Notes: generated from the letters alone by a model not told the origin. 8,106 nt of DNA from Myxococcales bacterium (GCA_021784995.1 JAJYHA010000012.1:1-8106), one strand, 5' to 3'; counted from the stretch's first letter, positions 1 through 6,370 are shown. Program-made: numbers and translations.

Positions 1-677
1 GCGACCGCGTGCGCGTGGTGCGCATCGGCCCTTCCCGGGAGCTCTGCGGCGGGACGCACGTGCTGCGCACCGGCGACATCGCCTTCTTCAAGATCGCCAG
101 CGAGGAGTCGATCGCGGCCGGCGTGCGGCGCATCGTCGCCCACACCGGGCCGCGCGCGGTCGAGCTGGCGCAGCGCAGCGACGACGAGCTGCGGCGCGCC
201 GCCGGCCTGCTGCGGGTGGGCGTCTTCGAGGTGGCCTCGAAGATCGAGCTGGCGCAGCGGCGCACGCGCGAGCTCGAGCGGGCGCTCGAGGAGGCGCGCG
301 CGCAGGTGGCGGCGGCGCGGTCGGGCGACCTCGCCGCCAGGGCCCGCGACGTGAACGGCGTGAAGGTGCTCTCCGCGCGCGTGGAGGGCGACGGCGCCGC
401 GCTCCGCGAGCTGGCCGACCGGCTGCGCGACCGGATCGGCCGAGGCGTGGTCGCGCTCGGCAGCGAGCACGAGGGGAAGGCGGTGCTGCTCGTCGCCGTC
501 ACGAAGGATCTCACCGGCACGCTGCGAGCCGGGGAGCTCGTCAAGGCGGCGGCGGCGCTGGTGGGCGGCCGCGGGGGTGGGAAGCCCGACCTCGCGCAGG
601 CGGGCGGACCCGATCCGGCCGGGCTCGAGCGCGCGCTGGCGCGCATCGAGGAGCTCGTGCGCGCGGCGGCCACGTAG
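1..677 (+). CDS. alaS: Alanine--tRNA ligase, C-terminal part (5' end outside the window)
   Basis: Alanyl-tRNA synthetase charges tRNA-Ala with alanine in the cytoplasm and hydrolyses mischarged Ser/Gly-tRNA-Ala. The reading frame is open from base 3 to the TAG at 675-677, giving 224 visible residues. Family members are usually about 870-900 residues, so roughly three quarters lies upstream. The fragment opens in the second half of the editing (SAD) domain with RIGPSRELCGGTH; the Cys and His of CGGTH (codons at 45-59) are two of the zinc ligands of the editing site. A charged helical stretch follows (about residues 60-115 of the fragment), matching the coiled coil before the C-Ala domain. The C-Ala domain runs to the end and includes GGRGGGKPDLAQAGG, the family's conserved glycine-rich motif. 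The GTG at 9 lies inside the domain and is not the real start. Identification is very secure. The stop is followed by 43 bp before the next possible gene start. Confidence 0.96.
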   Translation, partial: DRVRVVRIGPSRELCGGTHVLRTGDIAFFKIASEESIAAGVRRIVAHTGPRAVELAQRSDDELRRAAGLLRVGVFEVASKIELAQRRTRELERALEEARAQVAAARSGDLAARARDVNGVKVLSARVEGDGAALRELADRLRDRIGRGVVALGSEHEGKAVLLVAVTKDLTGTLRAGELVKAAAALVGGRGGGKPDLAQAGGPDPAGLERALARIEELVRAAAT

Positions 678-720
678 CGCCCGGCGCTCGGCGCGGGCCT
701 GGCGGCGGTGCCGGTGGAAA

Positions 721-1149
721 ATGGGCCGGGGGCCGTTGACCCGCGCGCGCGCCGGGCCCTACCATCCACCGCCGGAGGCCAGGACCACGCCGCGCAGCCA
801 GCCCAGGAAGAGGTGGCCTTCGGCCGTCGTCGATCTCGACGCGGTGCGCGACGACCGGCGCCTGCGCGAGGCGCGCCGGCGCGTGGGCGCGGTGCTGGAG
901 GACAACCGGCGGTCGCTGGCGCGCCTCTTCGAGAGCGGCCTCCTCTTCACGCGCGCCGGGGCGAGGCTCGGGCGCGACCTGCTCCTCGCCCACCAGCGCC
1001 TGCTCCGGGTGGCCGCGCTGCTGGGGCGCCTCGAGGCGCTGGCCGCCCGGGCCGACGGCGAGACCGAGGTGCTCTACGCCCGCGTCCAGGCCCTGCTGGC
1101 CCACACGCGGCAGCTCGCGGAGCGGAGCGCCGTGCTCCTGGCACGCTAG
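721..1149 (+). CDS. Small helical protein of unknown function (start uncertain)
   Basis: I do not recognise this protein. From the ATG at 721 it would be 142 residues. The part from about residue 37 onward looks genuine: mixed acidic, basic and leucine-rich residues, almost all codons ending in G or C, and predicted mainly helical with heptad-like leucines. Examples are RDDRRLREARRRVGAVLEDN and the region ending RQLAERSAVLLAR. There is no signal peptide, convincing membrane span or cysteine. Residues 1-36 are Pro/Arg-rich and uncharacteristic. ATG 721 has only a close GGTGGAAA in front and lies upstream of a promoter-like TTGACC-N18-TACCAT (736-765). If that promoter is real, the protein must start later. 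The next in-frame start codon is GTG 844 (101 residues), which has no good Shine-Dalgarno. The gene sits between alaS and a CBS-domain gene, all on the same strand, but this does not reveal a function. A small coiled-coil protein is the most that can be said. Confidence 0.55.
   Translation: MGRGPLTRARAGPYHPPPEARTTPRSQPRKRWPSAVVDLDAVRDDRRLREARRRVGAVLEDNRRSLARLFESGLLFTRAGARLGRDLLLAHQRLLRVAALLGRLEALAARADGETEVLYARVQALLAHTRQLAERSAVLLAR
736..765 (+). promoter_or_regulatory. Candidate sigma-70-type promoter downstream of alaS
   Basis: TTGACC at 736-741 and TACCAT at 760-765 are separated by 18 bp. The -35 box matches TTGACA at five of six positions, and the -10 box keeps the key first T, second A and last T. 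Predicted transcription would begin near 772 and read the small unknown gene and possibly the CBS gene. The region between the alaS stop and this site has no strong terminator. Against it: in a G+C-rich genome such matches occur by chance, and the ATG at 721 would then lie upstream of the transcript. Confidence 0.45.
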
Positions 1150-1231
1150 CGGCGGCCGGCGGGCGTGCCCCTCCCGCGCCCGGGCCGCCTCGCGATCCGT
1201 GGGCGGACGGCGCCGGGATGTGCTACCGGTC

Positions 1232-1260
1232 TTGCGGACAATCCGAGCTCTTCTCCGCAA
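1232..1260. repeat. Inverted repeat TTGCGGA-N15-TCCGCAA ahead of the CBS gene
   Basis: TTGCGGA (1232-1238) and TCCGCAA (1254-1260) are perfect 7-bp reverse complements separated by 15 bp, and the right arm ends 15 bp before the CBS-gene ATG. The 126-bp gap 1150-1275 shows no convincing promoter; TACCGG at 1224-1229 is a weak -10 candidate without a -35 partner. The repeat could be an operator half-site pair or a hairpin in the 5' leader close to the ribosome-binding region. Its function is inference only. Confidence 0.35.
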
Positions 1261-1275
1261 CGACGGACCCGGACC

Positions 1276-1719
1276 ATGACCTCGACCGCCCGCGATCTCC
1301 TCGCCGCCAAGAACAGCGCCGTGGTCTTCACCTGCCCCGACGACGTCTCGGTCCGGGAGGCGTCGCGGCTGATGCGCGATCGCCGGGTCGGGGCGCTGGT
1401 GGTGGTGCGGGGCCAGGAGATCCAGGGCCTCGTCACCGAGCGGCACGTGGTGGCGCGGGTGGTGGCCGAGGCGCTCGATCCGGCCCAGGCCCGGGTGCGC
1501 GACGTCATGCAGCGTGACGTGGCCACGGTGCGGCTCGACGAGCCAGCCGAGGAGATCGAGGCGCTGCTCCGCCGCCGCCGGACGAGGTACGTGCCCGTGG
1601 TCGGGGCGCGCGGCCTGCTGGGGATGATCTCGCTCGGCGATCTGGCCCGCCATCGGGCCGCGTGCGCGCGGGCGCTGGCCGAGGCGGTGGCGCTCGAGCT
1701 CGCCGGGCCGGCGCGCTGA
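1276..1719 (+). CDS. Tandem CBS-domain protein
   Basis: This is a 147-residue cytoplasmic protein made of little more than a pair of CBS domains (a Bateman module), the type that binds adenosine nucleotides or SAM and acts as an energy or redox sensor. The first domain spans about residues 8-65, with DDVSVREASRLMRDRRVGALVVV followed by GLVTERH. The second spans about 72-130, with TVRLDEPAEEIEALL, RYVPVV and GMISLGDL. In the second, S119 and D122 form the usual S/T-x-x-D nucleotide ribose-contact motif. In the first, the Asp normally ending the GxxTERD motif is His57, so nucleotide binding at that site may differ. ATG 1276 was chosen because the domain begins just after it, and upstream in-frame codons (from 1165) give low-complexity sequence. 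The Shine-Dalgarno is weak (GGACC). No effector domain is fused, so the partner or target is unknown. The gene converges on ftsZ. Confidence 0.88.
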   Translation: MTSTARDLLAAKNSAVVFTCPDDVSVREASRLMRDRRVGALVVVRGQEIQGLVTERHVVARVVAEALDPAQARVRDVMQRDVATVRLDEPAEEIEALLRRRRTRYVPVVGARGLLGMISLGDLARHRAACARALAEAVALELAGPAR

Positions 1720-1723
1720 GCGA

Positions 1724-1747
1724 CGGCGCGCCGGCCCGCGTGCGCCG
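1724..1747 (+). terminator. Possible GC hairpin between the convergent CBS gene and ftsZ
   Basis: CGGCGCGC (1724-1731) can pair with GTGCGCCG (1740-1747) across an 8-nt loop, giving an 8-bp stem with one G-U wobble on the + strand. It starts 4 nt after the CBS-gene stop and ends just before the ftsZ stop. There is no T-run, so it is not a classic intrinsic terminator. On the other strand the wobble becomes a C-A mismatch, so the fold favours + strand transcripts. Random GC pairing is a real alternative. Confidence 0.3.
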
Positions 1748-1749
1748 CG

Positions 1750-3027
1750 CTACTCGGGCGCGCCGCTCTGGCCGCGCAGCCGCAGGAAGGCCGGGATGTC
1801 GTACTGGTCCTCGTCCTCGGCGCGGTAGCCCTCTCCACCGGCCGGCCGCTCCCGGCGAGGCGGGAGGACCTGGGCGTGCGCCGGGGCGGCGGCCACGCGG
1901 GCCGGGCCCGGATCGCGCCGCGTCACCTCGACCGGCGGCGTCACGACCGGCACCGGCGTGACGGGGGCAGGGGGTGGAGGCCGCTGCGTCACCACGGACG
2001 GACGGGCCGCCGCGGGCGCCGTGCGCTGGGCGGGGACCGCCACCTGCTGCACGAGCCGGATGGGCACTTCGCGCGGCGCGAACCCGGTGGCGATGACCGT
2101 GATCTTCACCTCGTCGCCCATCCGATCGTCCACCACCGAGCCGAAGATGATGTTCGCCTCGGGGTCGGCCGCGGTCTGGGCCAGCGTCACCGCGTCGTTC
2201 ACCTCGTGCAGGGTGAGCGAGGGCCCGCCGGTGATGTTGACGAGCAGCCCCGTCGCGCCGTCGAGGCTGACGTCCTCCAGCAGGGGGGAGCTGATGGCGG
2301 CCTGCATCGCCTCCAGCGCGCGGCGCTCGCCGGTGGCGCGCCCCGTGCCCATGAGCGCCACGCCCTGCTCGCTCATGATGGTCCGCACGTCGGCGAAGTC
2401 GACGTTCACGAGCCCGTGCACGGTGATGATGTCGCTGATGCCCTGCACGGCGTTCAGCAGCACCTCGTCGGCGCGCTTGAAGGCGTCGGCGAGCGAGACG
2501 TGCTCGCCGGCCACCGAGATGAGCCGCTGGTTGGGGATGACGATCAGGGTGTCGACGGCGGCCTTCAGCTCGGCCAGCCCCTGCTCCGCCTGCTTGCGCC
2601 GGCGGTTCCCCTCGAAGAGGAAGGGCTTGGTCACCACGCCCACCGTGAGCGCCCCGCACTGCTTGGCGACGTCGGCCACCACGGGGGCGCCGCCCGTCCC
2701 GGTGCCGCCGCCCATCCCGGCCGTCACGAAGACCATGTCGGCGCCGGCCAGGGCGTCGGCGAGCAGGTCGCGCGCCTCGAGCGCGGCCTCGCGCCCGCGC
2801 TCCGGGTTCGCGCCCGCGCCGAGCCCGCGCGACGTCGCCTTGCCGATCTGGATCTTCACCGACGCCCGGTTGGCCGCCAGGGCCTGGACGTCGGTGTTGG
2901 CGGCGATGAACTCGACGCCGTCCAGCCGCCCGGCCACCATGGTGTTGATCGCGTTCCCGCCGCCGCCGCCCACGCCGATCACCTTGATCCGCGCGCCCGG
3001 CTCGCCCCTGTCGTTCAGCTCGATCAT
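1750..3027 (-). CDS. ftsZ: Cell division protein FtsZ
   Basis: FtsZ is the tubulin-like GTPase that polymerises into the cytokinetic ring at midcell. The 425 residues include [17 protein letters not shown] (nucleotide binding, about 14-30), NTDVQAL (44-50), the tubulin signature GGGTGTGG (106-113) and the T7 synergy loop NVDFADVR (208-215). D210 and D213 of that loop complete GTP hydrolysis on the neighbouring subunit. The globular core ends near 320. A Pro/Val/Thr-rich disordered linker follows (about 321-400), then the conserved C-terminal peptide YDIPAFLR (409-416), which binds FtsA and other partners, and a 9-residue variable tail (417-425). All catalytic elements are intact and the length is normal. 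The ATG at 3027 is preceded by AGGA in the 28-bp gap after ftsA. It is the last gene of the leftward cluster; the next gene is convergent, so no further dcw gene follows here. Confidence 0.98.
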   Translation of the reverse strand: MIELNDRGEPGARIKVIGVGGGGGNAINTMVAGRLDGVEFIAANTDVQALAANRASVKIQIGKATSRGLGAGANPERGREAALEARDLLADALAGADMVFVTAGMGGGTGTGGAPVVADVAKQCGALTVGVVTKPFLFEGNRRRKQAEQGLAELKAAVDTLIVIPNQRLISVAGEHVSLADAFKRADEVLLNAVQGISDIITVHGLVNVDFADVRTIMSEQGVALMGTGRATGERRALEAMQAAISSPLLEDVSLDGATGLLVNITGGPSLTLHEVNDAVTLAQTAADPEANIIFGSVVDDRMGDEVKITVIATGFAPREVPIRLVQQVAVPAQRTAPAAARPSVVTQRPPPPAPVTPVPVVTPPVEVTRRDPGPARVAAAPAHAQVLPPRRERPAGGEGYRAEDEDQYDIPAFLRLRGQSGAPE

Positions 3028-3055
3028 GTCCTGGATCCTTTCGCCCGTCGCGCGG

Positions 3056-4285
3056 TCAGAAGATCTCGCCCAGCCACTTCTGCATGCGGTTGCGCACCTT
3101 CCGGTAGACGTTCTCCTCGCGGATCTTGAAGTGCGGGCTGGCGGCCACCTGCCGGGCCCCGTAGAGCACGAGCCCCACCGCGGTCGCGAACTGCGGGCCC
3201 TTCACCACGTCCACCAGGCCGCCCACGCCGCGCGGGATCCCGCGCCGCACCGGCATGCCGACCACCTCCTCGGCCATCTCCGGCATGCCGTGGAGCAGCG
3301 TCGAGCCGCCGGTGATCACCACGCCCGAGGCCAGGAGCTCCTCCATCCCGCACTTCTGGATCTCGTGCTGGACGAGCATGAAGATCTCCTCCACGCGCGG
3401 CTCGACGATCTCGGCCAGGATCTGGCGCGAGAGCACGCGCGGCGGGCCGCCCCCGACGCTGGGGACCTCGATGGTCTCGCCCTTGTCCACCATGGAGGCC
3501 ATGGCGCAGCCGTACTGCTTCTTGATGCGCTCGGCCTCGTGGGTGGGCGTGCGGAGCCCCACCGCCACGTCGTTCGTCAGGTGGTTGCCGCCCAGCGACA
3601 GCACCGCCGTGTGCGCGATGGCGCCGCTGGAGAAGATGGCGATGTCGGTGGTGCCGCCGCCGATGTCCACCAGGCAGACCCCGAGCTCCTTCTCGTCCTC
3701 CGAGAGGCAGGCCAGCGACGAGGCGAGCGGCTGCAGCACGATGTCCGCCACGTTGAGGCCGGTCCGCTGGGCGCACTTGATGATGTTCTGGGCGGAGGAG
3801 ACGGCGCCGGTCACGATGAGCGCCTTCGCCTCCAGGCGGACGCCGCTCATCCCCACCGGCTCCTTGATCCCGTCCTGGTCGTCGACCACGAACTCCTGGG
3901 GCAGGACGTGGATCACCTCGCGGTCGAGCGGGATGGCCACCGCCTTGGCCTGGTCGATGACCCGGTCCACGTCGGTCTGGCGCACCTCCTTGTCCTTCAC
4001 CGCCACCACGCCGTGCGAGCTGAAGGCCTTGATGTGCCCGCCGGCGATGCCGGTGTAGACGGTCGCGATCTCGCAACCGCCCATGTGCTCGGCCTCCTCG
4101 ATGGCCCGCTTGATGGAGGCCACCGTGGCGTCGATGTTCACCACCACGCCCTTGCGCAGCCCCTTCGACGGATGCGAGCCGATGCCGATGATGTCGATGC
4201 CCTCGTCGGTCATCTCCCCGACGATGGCGCAGATCTTGGTCGTCCCGATGTCCAGGCCGACCAGGATGTCGCCGCTCTTCGCCAT
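3056..4285 (-). CDS. ftsA: Cell division protein FtsA
   Basis: FtsA is an actin/Hsp70-fold ATPase that tethers FtsZ filaments to the cytoplasmic membrane and recruits later divisome proteins. It has 409 residues, normal for the family. Visible actin-family motifs are phosphate-1 LDIGTTK (11-17), phosphate-2 VDIGGGTTD (206-214) and the adenosine motif [12 protein letters not shown] (322-333). The FtsA-specific 1C/SHS2 subdomain lies at about 85-165. The protein ends in a basic amphipathic helix (about 394-409, ending [10 protein letters not shown]), the expected membrane-targeting sequence. The ATG at 4285 has a strong GGAGG (complement at 4293-4297) 7 nt upstream, which fixes the start. The gene lies between ftsQ (70-bp gap with a hairpin) and ftsZ (28-bp gap), the usual order. 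No key residue appears lost. Confidence 0.98.
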   Translation of the reverse strand: MAKSGDILVGLDIGTTKICAIVGEMTDEGIDIIGIGSHPSKGLRKGVVVNIDATVASIKRAIEEAEHMGGCEIATVYTGIAGGHIKAFSSHGVVAVKDKEVRQTDVDRVIDQAKAVAIPLDREVIHVLPQEFVVDDQDGIKEPVGMSGVRLEAKALIVTGAVSSAQNIIKCAQRTGLNVADIVLQPLASSLACLSEDEKELGVCLVDIGGGTTDIAIFSSGAIAHTAVLSLGGNHLTNDVAVGLRTPTHEAERIKKQYGCAMASMVDKGETIEVPSVGGGPPRVLSRQILAEIVEPRVEEIFMLVQHEIQKCGMEELLASGVVITGGSTLLHGMPEMAEEVVGMPVRRGIPRGVGGLVDVVKGPQFATAVGLVLYGARQVAASPHFKIREENVYRKVRNRMQKWLGEIF

Positions 4286-4289
4286 GTCA

Positions 4290-4336
4290 CCACCTCCGGG
4301 CGAGTTGGCGCAGTCGCGCGTCGCCCACCTCCGGGC
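4290..4336 (-). repeat. Duplicated 12-nt Shine-Dalgarno-bearing element before ftsA
   Basis: The 12-mer GCCCGGAGGTGG (as read on the - strand) occurs twice in the ftsQ-ftsA gap, at 4290-4301 and 4325-4336. The copy nearer ftsA supplies its Shine-Dalgarno. The other lies 35 bp upstream and starts inside the 3' arm of the hairpin at 4332-4349. No ATG follows the upstream copy, so it does not obviously serve another reading frame. It may be a local duplication or a decoy ribosome site. Confidence 0.5.
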
Positions 4337-4349
4337 CCTCTCGGGCCCG
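4332..4349 (-). other. Tetraloop hairpin in the ftsQ-ftsA intergenic mRNA
   Basis: On the - strand CGGGCCC, GAGA, GGGCCCG forms a perfect 7-bp all-GC stem closed by a GAGA loop, a GNRA-type tetraloop. It lies 6 nt after the ftsQ stop codon. No T-run follows; the next bases are GGAGGTGGG, so it is unlikely to terminate transcription by itself. Likely roles are protecting the 3' end of the upstream message, limiting ribosome run-through, or modulating ftsA translation. The structure is read from sequence; the role is inference. Confidence 0.45.
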
Positions 4350-4355
4350 CTCCCT

Positions 4356-5225
4356 TCACCGCTTCGACATGGCGGCGGCCGCCATCGGCCCCCGCCCCTT
4401 CTCCTCCTGCGGCTGCGACGACGCCAGCCGGACCGTCACCCAGGACGGGTGGACCCGGTTGTCGAGGTGCAGCACGTCCGCCGTCCGCCCCTCGCTGCGG
4501 AGCAGCGAGAGGATCCTGTCGAGCCGGGCCAGCTTGGCCGCGAGGTCGCCCGCGCCGAGCCGCACCTGCGGGCCCTGGTCACCCACGTAGAGCGTCGTCC
4601 CGTCGCCGGGATCGAGGTGGATCTCCGCCAGCGGCGCGCGCGCGTCGTGGCCGCCGTCGCGCCAGGCCCGCACCAGGGCGAGCGCGCCCTTCAGCAGGGG
4701 GGTGACCGCGCCGCGGCGCTGCACGTAGTCGCCGCGCGCGATGCCGGTCACGACCGGGAGATCGAGCCCGTCGCCTGCGGTGGCGCGCTTGAAGACGTTG
4801 CCCTCGTCGTCCACGAGGTAGAGGCCGCCCAGGTCCACCAGCGCCACCGCCGTGCGCTCGCGGACCGTGACGACCAGCGAGGGCGGCCAGCTGCGCCGCA
4901 CGGAGAGGGCACGCACCCAGGGGTGGCGCTCCAGGGCGGCGCGCATGGCGCGGAGGTCCGCGAAGATCACGTGGTCGCCGGGCCGAACGGGCGAGAGCGC
5001 GAGCAGCTCGTCCGCGGTCGCGTGCGAGAGCCCCTGGAACCGGATCGCGCGGATGCGGAGCGACTCCGCGCTGCGCAGCGCGGCCCAGCCGCGCACGGCG
5101 CCCGCTCCCGCGCCGGCGAGGAGCGCCACCCCGGCGAGCGCGAGCGCGAGCCTGCGCCGACGCCCGGGCGCTCCCCCCGCCACGGACTCCCTGTCGACCC
5201 GCCGCCGGTTCCGCCCGCGCCCCAC
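4356..5225 (-). CDS. ftsQ: Cell division protein FtsQ (POTRA-domain, bitopic membrane protein)
   Basis: FtsQ is a single-pass membrane protein that links the cytoplasmic ring to the FtsL/FtsB and septal synthesis proteins in the periplasm. It has 289 residues. A basic, Arg-rich cytoplasmic tail (1-25) is followed by one hydrophobic segment (about 26-45, LALALAGVALLAGAGAGAV). The POTRA domain (about 56-124) runs from LRIRAIRFQGLSHAT through ERHPWVRALSVRRSWPPSLVVTVRERTAVAL. The beta domain (about 125-268) includes GGLYLVDDEGNVFKR and ends WVTVRL. A short hydrophilic, Ala-rich tail closes it. The start is GTG 5225, supported by AGGAG (complement at 5232-5236) 6 nt upstream and by the basic-tail-then-membrane-segment order. 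FtsQ proteins diverge strongly, so identity rests on domain order and position between ddl and ftsA as much as on sequence. Confidence 0.94.
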   Translation of the reverse strand: MGRGRNRRRVDRESVAGGAPGRRRRLALALAGVALLAGAGAGAVRGWAALRSAESLRIRAIRFQGLSHATADELLALSPVRPGDHVIFADLRAMRAALERHPWVRALSVRRSWPPSLVVTVRERTAVALVDLGGLYLVDDEGNVFKRATAGDGLDLPVVTGIARGDYVQRRGAVTPLLKGALALVRAWRDGGHDARAPLAEIHLDPGDGTTLYVGDQGPQVRLGAGDLAAKLARLDRILSLLRSEGRTADVLHLDNRVHPSWVTVRLASSQPQEEKGRGPMAAAAMSKR

Positions 5226-5277
5226 GCGCCGCTCCTACCCCACCCACGACACCGCCCGGGCCCAACGTCGCCCGCGA

Positions 5278-5305
5278 GCAGTTTGCCCGATCGATCGCAA
5301 ACTGC
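5278..5305. repeat. Perfect 9-bp inverted repeat in the ddl-ftsQ gap
   Basis: GCAGTTTGC (5278-5286) and GCAAACTGC (5297-5305) are exact reverse complements around a 10-bp centre that contains GATCGATC. The block is clearly more A+T-rich than the surrounding GC-dominated gap. It may be an operator for a dimeric regulator or an RNA hairpin. On the + strand it is followed by AAGCTTTTCGG, which gives it a weak terminator look in the antisense direction. GATCGATC recurs at 5327-5334. Confidence 0.5.
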
Positions 5306-5307
5306 AA
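5280..5307 (-). promoter_or_regulatory. Weak candidate promoter for ftsQAZ, overlapping the inverted repeat
   Basis: On the - strand TTGCAG (complement of 5302-5307) and CAAACT (complement of 5280-5285) are 16 bp apart, with an A-run (GAAAAG) just upstream. Each box matches its consensus at only three positions, but these include TTG of the -35 and the second A and last T of the -10. It lies in the only sizeable gap of the cluster, about 55 bp before the ftsQ start, and coincides with the inverted repeat. This would fit a repressible internal promoter, but the call is tentative. Confidence 0.22.
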
Positions 5308-5361
5308 GCTTTTCGGGGATCTCGACGATCGATCCGGGCCCCCGGGCCCCCTCGCGGCGCG

Positions 5362-5381
5362 GCCTCCGCCCGCGGCGAGGC
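5362..5381 (-). other. GC hairpin downstream of ddl
   Basis: On the - strand GCCTCGCC, loop GCG, then GGCGGAGGC can form an 8-bp stem with one bulged G, about 28 nt after the ddl stop. No T-run follows. A second GC block, with GGGCCC repeated at 5336-5341 and 5344-5349, lies further downstream on that strand. Partial termination or mRNA processing between ddl and ftsQ is possible; chance GC pairing is the alternative. Confidence 0.25.
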
Positions 5382-5408
5382 GGCTTCAGGGAGACACGGG
5401 CGGCGCCA

Positions 5409-6335
5409 TCAGGCCTTCAGCGCCGCGCCGTCGAGCAGCCGCTCGCAGAGGTCCGGGAACGGGATGCCGTTGCCGGCCGCGATCTTGGGCACGAGCGAGG
5501 TGGCCGTCATGCCGGGGAGGGTGTTGACCTCCAGCACGAAGGGCGTGCCGTCCGGCGTGACGATGAAGTCGCTCCGGGTCACGCCCGCGCAGCCGAGCGC
5601 CTCGTGCGCGCGCTCCGCCGCGGCGCAGACCCGCTCCAGGTGCTCCGCGGGCAGGCGCGCCGGATAGAAGTACTGCGTCGAGCCGGGGGTGTACTTGGCG
5701 GTGTAGTCGTAGAACTCGCGCGAGGGGACGATCTCGATGGCGCCCAGGGCGCGGCCGTCCAGCACCGCCACGTTCACCTCCGCTCCTTTCACGTAGCGCT
5801 CCACGATGAGCGCCCCCTTGTAGCGGACGGCGTCGCGGCAGGCCGCGCCGAGCGCGGCCGGGTCGCGGACGACGTGGACGCCCACCGAGGAGCCCTCCGC
5901 GGCCGGCTTCACCACCGCCGGCAGCCCGAAGGGCAGGTCGGCCACGGTGACCTCCCCGGCGCGCTCGGGCGGGAAGACGCGGTAGTCGATGACCGCGAGC
6001 CCGTGCTCGCGGAAGAGCAGCTTGGAGAAGACCTTGTCCATCCCGAGCGCCGAGGCGAGGACGCCCGAGCCGGTGTAGGGGACGGCCATCGACTCCAGGA
6101 GCCCCTGGACGCAGCCGTCCTCCCCCCACCGCCCGTGCAGCGCCAGGAAGGCGACCTGCGCCCCGCAGCGGCGGAGCGTGGCGGCCACCTCGAGGTCCAC
6201 GTCGACCAGCTCCACGTCGTAGCCGAGCGAGCGCAGCGCGTCGGCGCAGCCCTGGCCCGTGCGCAGCGACACGTCGCGCTCCGCCGACCGCCCACCGTAC
6301 AGCACCGCAACCTTCTTCCCCTTCCAGGTCCCCAT
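5409..6335 (-). CDS. ddl: D-alanine--D-alanine ligase
   Basis: Ddl is a cytoplasmic ATP-grasp enzyme that joins two D-alanines for the peptidoglycan stem peptide. It has 308 residues, the length of DdlB-type enzymes. Seen in order: GGRSAERDVSL (14-24, E19 being the first-subsite Glu), LHGRWGEDGCVQG (66-78), VVKPAAEGSSVGV (141-153, ATP-grasp loop with S150), the omega-loop segment EFYDYTAKY (207-215) with K214 and Y215, TRSDF (253-257) with R254, and LEVNTLPGMT (268-277) with metal and substrate ligands E269 and N271. Tyr215 is the residue that favours D-Ala over D-lactate, so normal D-Ala-D-Ala production is expected rather than a Van-type ligase. The start is ATG 6335, preceded by the purine-rich AGGAAGGGAG. 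The frame stays open further upstream, but that part is antisense-like shadow of murB. murB lies 35 bp upstream and ftsQ 183 bp downstream. Confidence 0.97.
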   Translation of the reverse strand: MGTWKGKKVAVLYGGRSAERDVSLRTGQGCADALRSLGYDVELVDVDLEVAATLRRCGAQVAFLALHGRWGEDGCVQGLLESMAVPYTGSGVLASALGMDKVFSKLLFREHGLAVIDYRVFPPERAGEVTVADLPFGLPAVVKPAAEGSSVGVHVVRDPAALGAACRDAVRYKGALIVERYVKGAEVNVAVLDGRALGAIEIVPSREFYDYTAKYTPGSTQYFYPARLPAEHLERVCAAAERAHEALGCAGVTRSDFIVTPDGTPFVLEVNTLPGMTATSLVPKIAAGNGIPFPDLCERLLDGAALKA

Positions 6336-6370
6336 GGCTCCCTTCCTCGCCCTTCGCGGCTCCCTCCCTC

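Noticed and set aside
677..698. Possible hairpin directly after the alaS stop
   Set aside because: Only 5-bp pairings in two competing registers with mismatches, and no T-run; not distinguishable from chance in GC-rich DNA.
708..1517. Open frame on the + strand overlapping the small unknown gene and the CBS gene
   Set aside because: The translation is almost all Arg, Ala, Gly and Pro and overlaps two better frames; typical shadow frame.
541..1653. Long - strand open frame under the alaS end, the small gene and the CBS gene
   Set aside because: Low-complexity His/Arg/Pro-rich translation antisense to the CBS gene; no recognisable domain.
1958..4705. A very long open frame on the + strand (915 codons) opposite ftsZ and ftsA, and another at 4083-7343 (1086 codons) opposite ftsQ, ddl and murB
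   Set aside because: They lie antisense to intact, well-recognised genes. High G+C makes stop codons rare in these frames, and the translations are Arg/His/Pro/Ala-rich without domains.
5233..5248. TGGGTGGGG on the - strand before ftsQ, reminiscent of MraZ TGGG repeats
   Set aside because: MraZ sites are three or so TGGGN repeats about 10 bp apart upstream of mraZ; here there are two adjacent copies running into the ribosome-binding site, so spacing and place do not fit.
5278..5316. Intrinsic terminator on the + strand (inverted repeat followed by AAGCTTTTCGG)
   Set aside because: No + strand gene upstream would need it, the T-run is only four bases, and the loop is 10 nt. The operator or leader-hairpin reading is at least as good.
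5409..6335. Ddl as a vancomycin-resistance type D-Ala-D-Lac ligase
   Set aside because: The omega-loop keeps Lys-Tyr (K214, Y215) and the gene lies in the housekeeping cluster, as for D-Ala-D-Ala ligases.
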